Positions 53,575 to 64,000 of a stretch of DNA of 64,000 nt are shown piece after piece. Origin of the DNA: Achatina immaculata. Its lineage: Eukaryota > Mollusca > Gastropoda > Stylommatophora > Achatinidae. The notes below the pieces were generated by a model. The model saw only the letters and a program-made list of their open reading frames with translations, was not told the origin of the DNA and did not search any database. Location of the stretch: contig CM019715.1 in NCBI GenBank assembly GCA_009760885.1, forward strand, positions 19,892,503-19,956,502. The letters are read 5' to 3'. The translations under genes and the position numbers were made by a program. Each line of letters begins with the position of its first letter. Position 1 is the first letter of the stretch.

Positions 53575-54235
53575 GAGCTATATCCTTGTGTGATAAGAAA
53601 ACTGTAGATTGAGGAAAACTGATACTGACAAGGTTTATCCTCTCGAGTTGAAGAAATCCTGTAGCGAATCATCGAGATATCATGAACAGTATGGCGAACA
53701 AAACAACAGAAAATGGTGACGTCAACAGCAGAAGAAAGAGCAGTATGAAATGCAGTCAATAATTTGGAAAAAAAGGATCTAAACTTTATAAATAAAGCAC
53801 ATGACCATGTAAAATCGAAACTATCAAATTTTGATGCGAACATGCTAGCTTGTCATTTAGCTGAAGAATCACAGACAGTCGTGCTAATAAGATTATTGTT
53901 ACAAGGTCAAGCTAACCAAAGCTTCATCATGTTCCTTGTATCAGGTTCTTCTTATTTTGACTAACGGCAGAAGCAAAAGCAGAACATCTTACAAGAAGCA
54001 CTTTGATACAATGAAACCATTTTACAAAGAAAGAAATTACAAGCATTTTGTAAGTATATATAAAATATATACCCAGCAATACAAGTATCTAAATACAATT
54101 TTTATATCAAAACTGAGCATCCATTCATCCATTCATGTCCTTGGTTGGCAATGGGCTAAGCAATCACCGCCAAGAACGTATTGTAGCCTCTTGATGGACA
54201 GCAACAGATTCTCTCCACCTCTCAAGTTCTCCGGT
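53575..54235. other. No gene recognised
   Basis: Short open frames (53764-53964, 53936-54259) overlap and lack recognisable motifs. Confidence 0.4.
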
Positions 54236-54690
54236 CATGGTCAAGACATGGTTATGTGAAGTGGTTTAAGCCGGTCAGGACATGGTTATGTGAAGTGGTT
54301 TAAGCCGGTCAGGACATGGCTATGTGAAGTGGTTTAAGCCGGTCAGGACATGGCTATGTGAAGTGGTTTAAGCCGGTCAGGACATGGCTATGTGAAGTGG
54401 TTTAAGCCGGTCAGGACATGGCTATGTGAAGTGGTTTAAGCCGGTCAGGACATGGCTATGTGAAGTGGTTTAAGCCGGTCAGGACATGGCTATGTGAAGT
54501 GGTTTAAGCCGGTCAGGACATGGCTATGTGAAGTGGTTTAAGCCGGTCAGGACATGGCTATGTGAAGTGGTTTAAGCCGGTCAGGACATGGCTATGTGAA
54601 GTGGTTTAAGCCGGTCAGGACATGGCTATGTGAAGTGGTTTAAGCCGGTCAGGACATGGCTATGTGAAATGGCTTAAGCCGATCAAGACA
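54236..54690. repeat. Minisatellite, 34-bp unit, about 13 copies
   Basis: Unit: tcaggacatggctatgtgaa+gtggtttaagccgg. The middle copies appear identical; the first two have 'ggttatg' and the last is diverged. Confidence 0.95.
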
Positions 54691-55035
54691 TTATTCTACT
54701 CCCTCATAGAGCTCAGAGTAACAGCAGAATAGCAAAGTGTTGTTCACTTACCCGTTCAATAACAATTGGATCGCAATATTCATGGGAGATAATCACAGCT
54801 GAAGAAAAATCGCCTGCAAAGACGGAGGGGGAGGGGGAGGGGGGAACTGAGCACAGATAAAAAGAAGGTAGGTGCGTAGCTCTGATAGCAACCATCTTAA
54901 AAAGTAATCGTTGAAACATAGAGTACTAAAAATTCCAACAGAAACATCGTGTTTTTTTCAAAATGCCAAGATTGAACTAACACTAGCGAGCAATAGCTAT
55001 AGATGTTAGCTGCTGGACTTACGGTATCAGGAGTA
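54691..55035. other. No gene; G-rich run at about 54822-54843
   Basis: A 'ggaggggg' run on the plus strand; otherwise nothing recognised. Confidence 0.4.
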
Positions 55036-56302
55036 TCTCAGCTCTTAAATGTTCACATGAACACTACATTGCCACCCCTGCACAAGATCGTTACATCCGC
55101 CTCACGCACATTCGTAACAGGATACTCCAGGCAACATGGACTAGCAGGAACATTCCAGGTATAAAGACGTGTGTCGGGCAGGACAGTGCGAAACAGACTC
55201 AGAGAGGCAAATTTCTTAACTTTGACTAGACAGCACGTGGCATGGCACCACCATCGATGTGTGCTACAGAGAGACAGGATGTGAGGAGGCAGTGTAATGG
55301 TTTGAGGTGTAATTTCATAGGAGTGCACAATCAGAACGAACCTTGTCATCATCTACAGCAGCTTCACCGGTTAATGATGCAGAGATGAAATCATAACACC
55401 CCATGTACTTCCTTTCCTCAGTGCAAATGGATCAAGCATGATACTCCAGCATGACAGTGCTCGTCCACATGTGGCACGTATGGTCAGGGAGCACTTTCAG
55501 CAACAGCAAAAAGGTGTCCGCCATAGCCAGCTGTTTCCTCGGAGCTGTCTCCCAAATTCGACGAACTGGAGCGTAAGCTGCGAAGAAGACAAAATCTTCC
55601 TGGTAAGCATCACCGGCTAGCCCAGGCGTTGCAAGAAGAAAAGAATAACATGCCTCAATAATGGATCCAGCTTGTCATTGACTCGATGAGAAGGCGCTAC
55701 CAAGCAGTGGTAACATCCCAAGGTGGATATATCAGTCACTCAGTCAGTCAGTCAGTCATTTCCCGTGCGGAATTTTGTCTTTTTAACAGCTCTCCTGTAG
55801 GCCTCTCGGTTGCAAGCAAGATGCCCTGCTACTGATGCGTCCATTCGGAGATCATCAACGACGTCTTGCAGCCATTTTCGCCTTGGTCTTCTTCTCTTTC
55901 TTTTTCCCATTATGTACTCTTCCAAGACTGTCTTATTTAAATTATCATGACGTTTAATGTGTCCAAAATATTTTAGTTTTCTCTGCTTAATCTTCTTTAC
56001 TAGCCAGTCTTCTTCAATGTTAAGTTCTTGTAGTATAGATATATTTGTTCTTTTTTGTCTCCATGATATTTGAAGGACTCTTCTGTAGCATTTACATTCA
56101 AAGGCATTTATGTGTTTTTTGTTAAGTGTCCAGGTCTCACAGGCATATGTTGCGATGGGAAGGATGCATCCCCTTAAAAATCTGATTTCTGTAGTTCTGT
56201 CTGTATCTCTCCACAGCTTCTTTGAGTAATTTTGCTCTTTAAAGAGCGATGGATATTCTCCTTTTAATATCCCTCATTGTAGGTGAATATATACGGTACT
56301 GA
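55036..56302 (+). pseudogene. Tc1-like transposase relic, split by an L-A insertion
   Basis: N-terminal part near 55080: QDRYIRLTHIRNRILQATW, the Tc1 second DNA-binding helix region, with a stop soon after. The middle is deleted or scrambled and the first catalytic Asp is not seen. At 55438: MILQHDSARPHVARMVREHF, with the second Asp. After a frameshift, DELERKLRRRQNLPGKHHRL then a stop, then IDSMRRRYQAVVTSQGGY (55675-55730). The L-A insertion follows, and the last codons (G-E-Y-I-R-Y, stop at 56300-56302) lie beyond it. Terminal inverted repeats not located. Confidence 0.85.
55733..56281 (-). mobile_element. L-A C-terminal copy inserted in the last codons of the Tc1 relic
   Basis: Flanks ggtggatatat (55722-55732) and ggtgaatatat (56282-56292) are a target duplication with one mismatch. 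The insert holds the L-A end in minus orientation (W-R-D-T-D-R-T-T-E-I-R-F near 56200; KRK and W-L-Q-D segment near 55870) with a (gact)n tail at 55733-55755. Confidence 0.88.
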
Positions 56303-57179
56303 AATCCAGATTTTCTTTTTTTTTTTGTGAGGATGCCACACACTGACATGAGTTTTTCTCTTTGTTTCATGACACTCTCACTGAAATCAAACTGATCACT
56401 TTGTCTGTTACTCAATACTCAACCATACCGTGCGCCAATTTTAAAAAAAATTTGAATTCATCCAAGAACAAGTGCATAGCGCCCTATATAATGCTGCACA
56501 CTTATAAAAACTTCCTTTTTTCAGTGAGTGGTTGTTCAATAGCATTTTAATACACATTGAAAGATCCTTATATTAATTTCAGATTTGAAGTGTATCCTTC
56601 ATAAGAATTCGAAACTACTATTTATTACTTATAACTATTATTATTATTGTTATTTATATGCATTTTTGCGTTTGAAATTTCTCAGAGTTTTAGTGTAGTT
56701 TAATGACCCTGGACTTAGCGCAGGATTTAGTGCACCTACTCGTATACTTTTGTGGACCAAATTTTTTGTTCTAAAGCCCCAACTAGGACAAAGTTAAAGA
56801 TATAAGTGTGTTGTTTATGACGAAGCAAAAAAAATATATGTAGTCACAGTTCTGCACTACAGGTACCCAGACAGCAGTGCTGAGAGCTGCCAATACGTGA
56901 CCTTTTTGTATCTATTTATACAAGGTGCTGTCTTACACTAATCTACAGTGCTATCGCCAATATCAGCAATAAGGACGTACTTGCTCGCAGAGGGTTATGT
57001 GCAGATGATCGGAAAGTAAGTTTGGATCACTGAAGGTGTGTATGACCTTAAATGTTAAATATAGGATGTAGTTTGAACCAGGACAAATGGTAAGTGCAGA
57101 ATACGGCGAGGGAGTATAAAAAACTGTAGGCTATTTGAAAAAATACGGATAGAAGCTGACGTAACACAACACGTTCGCA
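56303..57179. other. Probable Tc1 3' flank, then unassigned sequence
   Basis: 56303-56420 may be the 3' untranslated end of the Tc1 relic. The rest is AT-rich with no coding signal. Confidence 0.35.
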
Positions 57180-57673
57180 GTGACTGGTGGGTAGTCCGAA
57201 CATTCACAGCGCAGAGTTTTGCCATTCCACTGCAGGATTGCACCATCACTGAACGATGCGCCATAGTGAGATTTTTTGGGCGGAAGGAGTAAAACCTGCT
57301 GAAATTTCACCGTAAGATTTTGGCTCAGTACGGAAGTCAAAGCATCACGAATGAACGAAAAATCTATGAATGGGTGGAAAGGTTTAAAGCAGGAAGAAAG
57401 TTCACATGCAGCGACCGCAACAGTGGAGGCACTGCAACAACTGAAGTTTGAGCGTCTTCTTTATTCCCCTTGCAGCCCTGATCTGGTGCTATGTGATTAT
57501 CACGTCTCTGGTCTACTTAAAGAGACTCTACCCGTTGGCAGGTTCACCTCTGATGGAAATGGTGCAGAATGGATTCCGGTGCAGCCGAAAAGCTTCGTCT
57601 CCTAAGGAGTGAAGAAGCTAATAGAACGATATAAATAAGAAGTGCACTGACCTGCAGGGGGACTATGTTTAGA
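57180..57673 (+). pseudogene. Mariner-type transposase relic with internal deletion, copy 2
   Basis: The N-terminal helix-turn-helix reads TITERCAIVRFFWAEGVKPA (57240-57300), then SITNERKIYEWVERFKAGR (57335-57390), followed after a jump by TVEALQQLKFERLLYSPCSP (57424-57480) and CDYHVSGLLKETLP (third catalytic Asp region). The end reads GVKKLIERYK and a G-D/G-L-C-L-like close near 57670. The stretch with the first two catalytic Asp is missing. It is a different mariner lineage from 46414. Confidence 0.8.
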
Positions 57674-57884
57674 AATGATATAACCGATACGTTTATTTGC
57701 TCACATTTACCCGTAATATAAGGAATGTTGGCTTTATTTTTTTATTATTTCCTTTCGTATTAATTTCTTGACTTGGTCAGTGAAGTAGAGATCGATATAT
57801 TCCCAGATAGTTGTGAGTTATATGAGAACTCGAATACACAGCCTGTCTAGAATTTGAATGCAGCCCACTGTAGGTCACATCCAG

Positions 57885-58530
57885 TCCGTGTTACAAGATC
57901 TTCACAAGAGTGTTAGTTGTGTCTCACTCTAGATTTAATATGTGATACAAGATCTTCACGAGAGTGTTAGTTGTGTCTCACTCTAGATTTAATATGTGAT
58001 ACAAGATCTTCACAAGAGTGTTAGTTGTGTCTCACTCTAGATTTAATATGTGATACAAGATCTTCACGAGAGTGTTAGTTGTGTCTCACTCAAGATTTAA
58101 TATGTGATACAAGATCTTCACGAGAGTGTTAGTTGTGTGTCACTCTAGATTTAATATGTGATACAAGATCTTCACAAGAGTGTTGGTTGTGTGTCACACT
58201 AGATTTAATATGTGATACAAGATCTTCACAAGAGTGTTAGTTGTGTCTCACTCTAGATGTGATACAAGATCCTCACAGAGTGTTAGATGTCGCATTCTAG
58301 ATTTAATATGTGATAAAAGATCTTCATTAGAGCATTAGTTGTGTCTCACTCTAGATTTAATATGTGATACAAGATCATCACAAGAGTGTTAGTAGTGTGT
58401 CACTCTAGATTTAATATATGATACAAGATCTTCACACGAGTGCTACCTGTCTCACTCTAGATTTAATATGTGATACAAGATCGTCTCAAGAATATTACCT
58501 GTCTGATTCTAATATGCAGTGCAAGATCTT
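57885..58530. repeat. Minisatellite, 54-bp unit, about 11 copies
   Basis: Unit: gatacaagatcttcacgaga+gtgttagttgtgtctcactc+tagatttaatatgt. Right-hand copies are shortened and more diverged. Confidence 0.93.
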
Positions 58531-58564
58531 CACAAGGACATTAGTGGGCTGACACTAAACCTAA

Positions 58565-58578
58565 ACATTATCTTGACG

Positions 58579-58609
<31 letters not shown>

Positions 58610-58900
58610 AAGTTGTCCTATTTTAACTTTGATATGCGATAGAAGATTTTGACAAGAAAATTAGTTGTATGACTCCAAATATAAGATCTTCATAAGCAAA
58701 GTAGTTCTTTCTCTCTCTAAATATAAGATCTTCACAAGAAAATTAGTTGTTTCCCTTTAGATATAAAATGTTCACAAGAAAATTAGTTGTCTGGCTCGAA
58801 ATATAAGATCGTGGCAAGAAAATTAGTTGTCTCTCTCTAATTATAAGATCTTGACAAGAAAATAGTTGTCTCTCTCTAAATATAAGATCTTGACAAGGGA
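58565..58900. repeat. (GA)n run followed by a 40-bp array related to the 54-bp array
   Basis: A ga run is at 58578-58604. Then about six units of aagatcttcacaagaaaatt+agttgtctctctctaaatat. The 'aagatcttcac' and 'agttgt' blocks match the 54-bp unit, so this is a shorter derivative. Confidence 0.85.
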
Positions 58901-59404
58901 CGTGGAATTCAGGCCGGGTCCAGTATCAAGTACTATCAGGTCCCCTATCCAAATACAGAAATCTGTAGGCGAAACGTTGTAACACTTTCCTGTGTATTTC
59001 GACACGATGCTGTACCTCAACACTTTCACTGCATTGGGCGCATAGAACATGTGGTCGTAGTTCCAGGGAGACAGAAGAAACTATGTGTTTTCCTGAATTC
59101 TGCATTTAATAAGAAAAGAGGGGAAAACACGTGCATAGACTTCCTCTCTCCACCAACTGCTCTCCTCCTCTCCTCTCACCCACACCCCATATCCGACATC
59201 CCACATCCCATTCCGTTGGATTGACAGAAACAAGATTTGTATCTGAGATTTTTATCTGTCTTTCTAGCCCAACCATCGTATGGCGCCCCAGCTGTTAAAC
59301 CATGCGTGGGTGTACAAAAGGCCAAGGTTCGGTTCACACTAGGTGCTGGTCTTCCTGGTCACAGAGATCAGGAGCTAGTCTTTGAACCAGGAGAATGCTT
59401 GCAG
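58901..59404. other. No feature recognised
   Basis: No coding or repeat match seen. Confidence 0.4.
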
Positions 59405-59627
59405 TGAGCATTACACTTACATTACTATCATTGCATCTACAGTACTATCATTACACTTACATTACTATCATTGCACCTACAGTACTATCATTACACCTAC
59501 ATTACTATCATTGCACCTACAGTACTATCATTACACTTACAGTACTATCATTGCACCTACAGTACTATCATTACACCTACATTACTATCATTGCACCTAC
59601 AGTACTATCATTACACTTACAGTAATA
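59405..59627. repeat. Array of 20-bp units, about 11 copies, alternating in pairs
   Basis: Units attactatcattgcacctac and agtactatcattacacctac alternate, giving a 40-bp pair. Because 20 is not a multiple of three the array is open in several frames (period 20 residues); this is not a gene. Confidence 0.93.
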
Positions 59628-60364
59628 TGCAATCTGGCTCTGTCAGATAACTCTTTGCTCCTGAATTATTTTCCACTGTATGCCAGAATAAATTTTGTTG
59701 AGACGTTGTGGCAGAAGGACTCTGGAAGGAAGTTATTCTGTAATTTAAAGCACTGTTTGAGTTAAAAATGTACTATTTTACATTAGACTTCGATTATGTC
59801 TTGGGACTGCACTGAGCGTTGATTAGCGTTAGGCCCGCAAGATGTGCCAAATTTGCCAGTTTGTTGTGAAGTGAAGGAATTCAAAGAAACAGAATGTTCA
59901 CATCAAAATATTCCAGTATGTCTTTCTCTGTTAGTTCACCACTTCAGGTCTCGGGTCAAGTACCCTATTCACGGGATAGAACTTTTATTCACTGATAGTT
60001 GTTTATGCTGCGTAAACTGGCGTGCCTCATCTTGCAGGTTTCAGAGGCTGTTATCTGCAGCACGTTAATGTCAGTTTGAAAGGTCGGACTGAGTGGCGTG
60101 GGCAACGAAAAGGAAACAGTTCGGGTGAGATGACACGTCAGTGTTGATTGGGGTAACAACACTCACCCGGCCCTGACATACACTTAAACTGCGTTAGACC
60201 TGATAGTAGTTCTTTATTTTTAAATCAGTTCGGAAATTTTCAAATATTTCCCAATCAGCCAGATAAACCGGAAAAATTAGATAGTTTACAAGTAAGTTAA
60301 TAGACAGTTTCAAATCCGAAGTATGTGGACATTTATAACTTTGAAAGCCATTTACTTGTGCGTA
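59628..60364. other. No gene recognised
   Basis: An open frame at 59844-60068 (plus) has no known motif. Confidence 0.35.
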
Positions 60365-60418
60365 TGGGCACTAACACCATATCCCTATGTGCCTCTAAGG
60401 CATGACAGGATTACTTTT
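60365..60418 (+). repeat. SINE-A tail fragment
   Basis: 'gggcactaacaccatatccc' and 'tgcctctaaggcatgacagg' match the end of SINE-A at 30855-30900. Confidence 0.85.
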
Positions 60419-60554
60419 ACCTTTGTTTTTTACTTATGACTATCTTATGTGGATTTTATCACCTTTAGTCTCAGAAACATTCATCAATGCAAAATACCAG
60501 AACTCAGTTAATCTACTACACATTTAATAGACAGCTCTTATTTTAACCATAAAA

Positions 60555-61319
60555 CAGTTCACTAGAACCACGCTTCTGATAGATAGTTTACTATAAACAT
60601 AGATAGCTCACTAGAACCACACTTCTGATAGATAGTTTACTATAAACATAGATAGTTCACTAGAACCATATATGTGATAGGCATTTAACTAGAGCCATAT
60701 ATATGACAAACAGTTCACTAGAACCATACATCTGACAGACAGTTCACTAGAATCATATATCTGACAGACAGTTCACTAGAACCATATATCTGCCAGGCAG
60801 TTCACTAGAACCATACATCAGACAGACAGTTCACTAGAACCATATATCTGACAGACAGTTCACTAGAACCATATATCTGACAGACAGTTCACTAGAACCA
60901 TACATCTGACAGACAGTTCACTAGAACCATACATCTGACAGACAGTTCACTAGAACCATACATCTGGCAGACAGTTCACTAGAACCATACATCTGTCAGA
61001 CAGTTCACTAGACCCATATATCTGACAGACAGTTCACTAGAACCATATATCTGTCAGACAGTTCACTAGAACCATATATCTGACAGATAGTTCACTAGAA
61101 CCATATATCTGTCAGACAGTTCACTAGAACCATACATCTGACAGACAGTTCACTAGAACCATATATCTGTCAGACAGTTCACAAGAACCATACATCTGAC
61201 AGACAGTTCACTAGAACCATATATCTGTCAGACAGTTCGCAAGAACCATATATCTGACAGACAGTTCACTAGAACTATATATCTGACAGACAGTTCACTA
61301 GAACCATACATCTGACAGT
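60555..61319. repeat. Minisatellite, 29-bp unit, about 26 copies
   Basis: Unit: gacagacagttcactagaac+catatatct. Left-hand copies are diverged (with 'gatagatag'), the centre is homogeneous. Confidence 0.95.
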
Positions 61320-61630
61320 TCATTGTAACCGAACATTTGATAGTTCACTGTGATAAGACATCTGATAGAGCAGTTCCTTGTAACCAAACATTTCATACTT
61401 CATTATGATAAAACATCTAACAGACGGTTCGTTGTAACCAAACATTTGATAATTCACTGTGATAAGACATCGACAGACGGTTCGTTGTAACCAAACATTT
61501 GATAATTCACTGTGATAAGACATCTGACAGACGGTTCGTTGTAACCAAACATTTGATAGTTCACTGTGATAAGACATCTAACAGACGGTTCGTTGTAACC
61601 AAACATTTGATAGTTCACTGTGAGAAAAGA
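61320..61630. repeat. Array of 54-bp units, five to six copies, derived from the 29-bp unit
   Basis: Unit: tgataagacatctgacagac+ggttcgttgtaaccaaacat+ttgatagttcactg. It combines a 29-bp-like half (cagacggttcgttgtaacca..) and a 25-bp half. As 54 is a multiple of three it is open on the minus strand with an 18-residue period; not a gene. Confidence 0.92.
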
Positions 61631-62282
61631 TTTTCTAGACACCATAATTTTTTTTTTACTTCTGTCTCTGTTCTGTCCCCCACCCACCCCACCCCGGGTT
61701 CCTCTGGTCGTAATAATTTTCTTTCTCGTGGTAATGTCTAATCAATTCATCACCTGGAGAGTTTTTCCCTTAATATTTCAATGAATTTAATCATTTCATA
61801 AATTATTATATTTAAATAATAAACTGAGTTGTGAAGGTTATCTAAAAACTCACAGGGACAAGTAAAACATGTCATGAATGCACAAAGCTAAATGTTTAAT
61901 GATTCTCTGCACTAACAGCAAGACTCTGTAACTTGAGAACCGCTGCAGTCAAGCAAATCTTAGTCCTGTCATGAAGATTTGTAAACTATTTCAGTAGCTT
62001 TTCAGCGACGTCATATAAAAACGTTTTATCAAGATAAAAGTTGCTTTTGATTTTTTTCCCTGTTGCTGAAGCATCCTAGGTTTACTTTACAGAAGTTAAA
62101 AAGGAGCATGGAGACAGCTTAACCATTTGTACTTTGAAAGATCATATGTTGAATGCTGAGTTTGAGAACTAATATTATGTTAGTTTGTCGTCCCAAATAC
62201 GAGTACTTGTTTCTGAGGCTTTGTCTTATTTTTTTTTTTCTAGGTCTAGTAAAATGAGATCGTGCTGTTCTATACAGTCATA
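61631..62282. other. No gene recognised
   Basis: AT-rich; short T-runs near 61648 and 62230. Nothing assigned. Confidence 0.4.
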
Positions 62283-62870
62283 TGATGATGATTACAACAG
62301 AATCCTATAGTTTGTTTAATAATAATGATGATGCTTATAATAAAGTCCGGTAGTTCTGTTCAATGATGATGATGGTTATAATAAAGTCCGGTAGTTCTGT
62401 TCAATAATGATAATGGTTATAATAAAGTCCGGTAGTTCTGTTCAATAATGATGATGGCTATAATAAAGTCCGGTAGTTCTGTTCAGTAATGATGATGGCT
62501 ATAATAAAGTCCGGTAGTTTTGTTCAATAATGATGATGGTTATAATAAAGTCCGGTAGTTCTTTTCAATAATAATGATGATGATGATGATGATGGTTATA
62601 ATAAAGTCAGGTAGTTCTGTTCAGTAATGATGATGATGATGGTTATAATAAAGTCTGGTAGTTCTGTTCAATGATGATGATGGTTATAATAAAGTCCGGT
62701 AGTTCTATTCAATGATGATGGTGGTTATAATAGAGTTTGGTAGTTCTGTTAAATAATAATAATGATGTTGATGATTATAATAGAGTTCGGTAGTTCTGTT
62801 CAGTAATGATGATGATGATGGTTACAACAGAGCCCGGTAGTTCTGTTCAATGATGATGATGATTATAGCT
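62283..62870. repeat. Minisatellite, 41-bp base unit with variable (GAT/AAT)n, about 13 copies
   Basis: Core: ggttataataaagtccggta+gttctgttca, followed by a trinucleotide run of variable length, so unit length ranges from about 41 to 56 bp. A microsatellite inside a minisatellite unit. Confidence 0.92.
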
Positions 62871-63097
62871 GAATCCATTTTGTACCTGTCTTTCTTACTA
62901 CGAGGTGACCAAAAAGGCTAAGTATATTTTCATCTGTTTTTCCTGTTTTTATTTGTTGTGCTACTTTTGCCGAAATATTGAATTGTATGTCCTTCATTTG
63001 TACGCACTCATCTTGCTTCCTGCCCTTCTTGTTTCTGCCCAGGTTCTTTCTAACTTTCTGCAGAGCTAAATCATAACCTCCATCGACTTTTATTACT

Positions 63098-63268
63098 AGG
63101 AGATGGGAAGAATTAACGTAACAGCGCCTAGGAGATGGGAATAACTAACGTAACAGCGCATAGGAGATGGGAAGAACTAACGTAACAGCGCCTAGGAGAT
63201 GGGAAGATCTAACGTAACAGTGCCTAGGAGATGGGAAGAATTAATGTAATAGTGCCTAGGAGATGGAG
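63098..63268. repeat. Five tandem 32-bp units
   Basis: Unit: taggagatgggaagaactaa+cgtaacagcgcc. Confidence 0.93.
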
Positions 63269-63514
63269 CGTCGGATGTAAATATGCCAAAGTATTAAACA
63301 AAAAGCCTCTCGATGTCTTCAAATCTCAGATTACACATTCCTGCTGAAGCCATGAGGGTCATACCGAAAGTCGTGAGCAAAATTTTTTTAAAATCAGAAT
63401 TTATATATGGAGACAATATAAATGTATCATCTTAATTTGGGTCCTTTGCACTTCATGTAGAGGTCATATGACGTCACCATCACGTGTCATGCGACCGCGT
63501 GGAGCATAAACAAA

Positions 63515-63972
63515 ATGGTGGGTGCTGAAGTTTCGTTTCGTCAACGTGCTGTTATTGAGTTCCTCGTTAAAGAGGAAATCCCCGCAGCTGAAATTCACCA
63601 AAGACTTCAACTTGCTTATTAAATCGTGTGTATGGGTGCTAGCAGTACTAGGAGGTGGGTGAAACATTTCAAAAATTGAAACACGAGCATCCAAGATATG
63701 CCTCGCAGCGGTGGCCCTCGAACTGCCTCCACTGAACGCACCGTGGAAAGGGTTAACGACATCATTAAAGAAGACAGACGTGTCATAGTTTCTGAAATCG
63801 CTGTAAATCTTGAAATAGGATACGATGCAATACAGGAAATGACTGAAACCCTAGGCTATAGCGTCTGTGCCATCGGTCAGCTGGAACGGAATTCTACCGA
63901 GAGGGTATTTTCAAACTTGCAGAGCGATGGGAAAAATGTGTGCAGAGGAATGGAGATTATGTTGAAAAGTGA
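63515..63972 (+). pseudogene. Mariner-type transposase relic with internal deletion, copy 3
   Basis: From the ATG at 63515: MVGAEVSFRQRAVIEFLVKE and EIPAAEIHQRLQ, then a frameshift, RSGGPRTASTERTVERVNDI (63700-63760) and EDRRVIVSEIAVNLEIGYDA. After LGYSVCA the sequence jumps to the C-terminal end: K-L-A-E/Q-R-W-E-K-C-V-Q-R-N-G-D-Y-V-E-K, stop at 63970-63972. The whole catalytic part with all three Asp is missing. An internal-deletion derivative of a mariner lineage different from the one at 46414. Confidence 0.85.
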
Positions 63973-64000
63973 ATAAAAGGATGCAGATTAAGGTAATACA

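Noticed and set aside
57055..57340. Minus-strand ORFs
   Set aside because: They are antisense to the N-terminal coding of the mariner relic.
59382..59765. 127-codon open frame
   Set aside because: Produced by 20-bp tandem units that are open in several frames; no coding evidence.
61320..61741. Repetitive open frames on both strands (18-residue period)
   Set aside because: Direct result of a 54-bp array whose unit length is a multiple of three.

Overview
The window reads as nuclear DNA from an invertebrate animal. It has an intron-containing gene, no operon-like packing, several kinds of non-LTR retrotransposon, tRNA-derived SINEs, Tc1/mariner relics and many minisatellites. A mollusc would fit the mix of elements, but that is a guess; nothing here fixes the taxon.

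The only host gene I can support is on the minus strand, between 25821 and 5587. It is the 5' part of a dual oxidase (Duox). Six exons (25737-25821, 16815-16895, 14477-14647, 7973-8160, 6229-6424, 5587-5753) join through GT/AG sites and compatible phases into 888 nt, or 296 codons, without a stop. They encode a signal peptide and the first part of the haem-peroxidase-like domain. The rest of that domain, the EF-hands and the NADPH oxidase part must lie before position 1. The distal histidine of true peroxidases appears to be replaced, as in other DUOX proteins.

Region by region: positions 1-25200, mostly the introns of this gene and the sequence past its last visible exon, are filled with RTE-like LINE remnants of at least seven by-eye groups (named L-A to L-G here). 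Many are nested. Intron 1 holds a stack in which one L-C element carries L-B (itself carrying L-E) and L-A (itself carrying a SINE). Intron 2 holds L-C carrying L-D carrying a second SINE. Several insertions have clean target-site duplications of 6-15 bp that I could place to the base. Positions 25.8-34 kb are upstream of Duox and contain microsatellites, a repeat here called RptA, a degenerate minisatellite and a minisatellite-bearing element seen at two loci. Positions 34-63.3 kb hold no recognised gene but more than a dozen tandem arrays (units 20-54 bp), including a 40-bp array with a 280-bp higher-order duplication. Between them lie a 1300-bp mariner element inserted in a CR1-like LINE, two internally deleted mariner relics, a Tc1-like relic split by an L-A insertion, and a 314-bp foldback element with a tRNA-like head.

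Everything was read by eye. Splice sites, repeat units and family names are my own calls; family names L-A to L-G, RptA, SINE-A and SINE-B are local labels, not database names. All protein-coding mobile elements here look dead; the least decayed is the L-A copy at 52585-53562.
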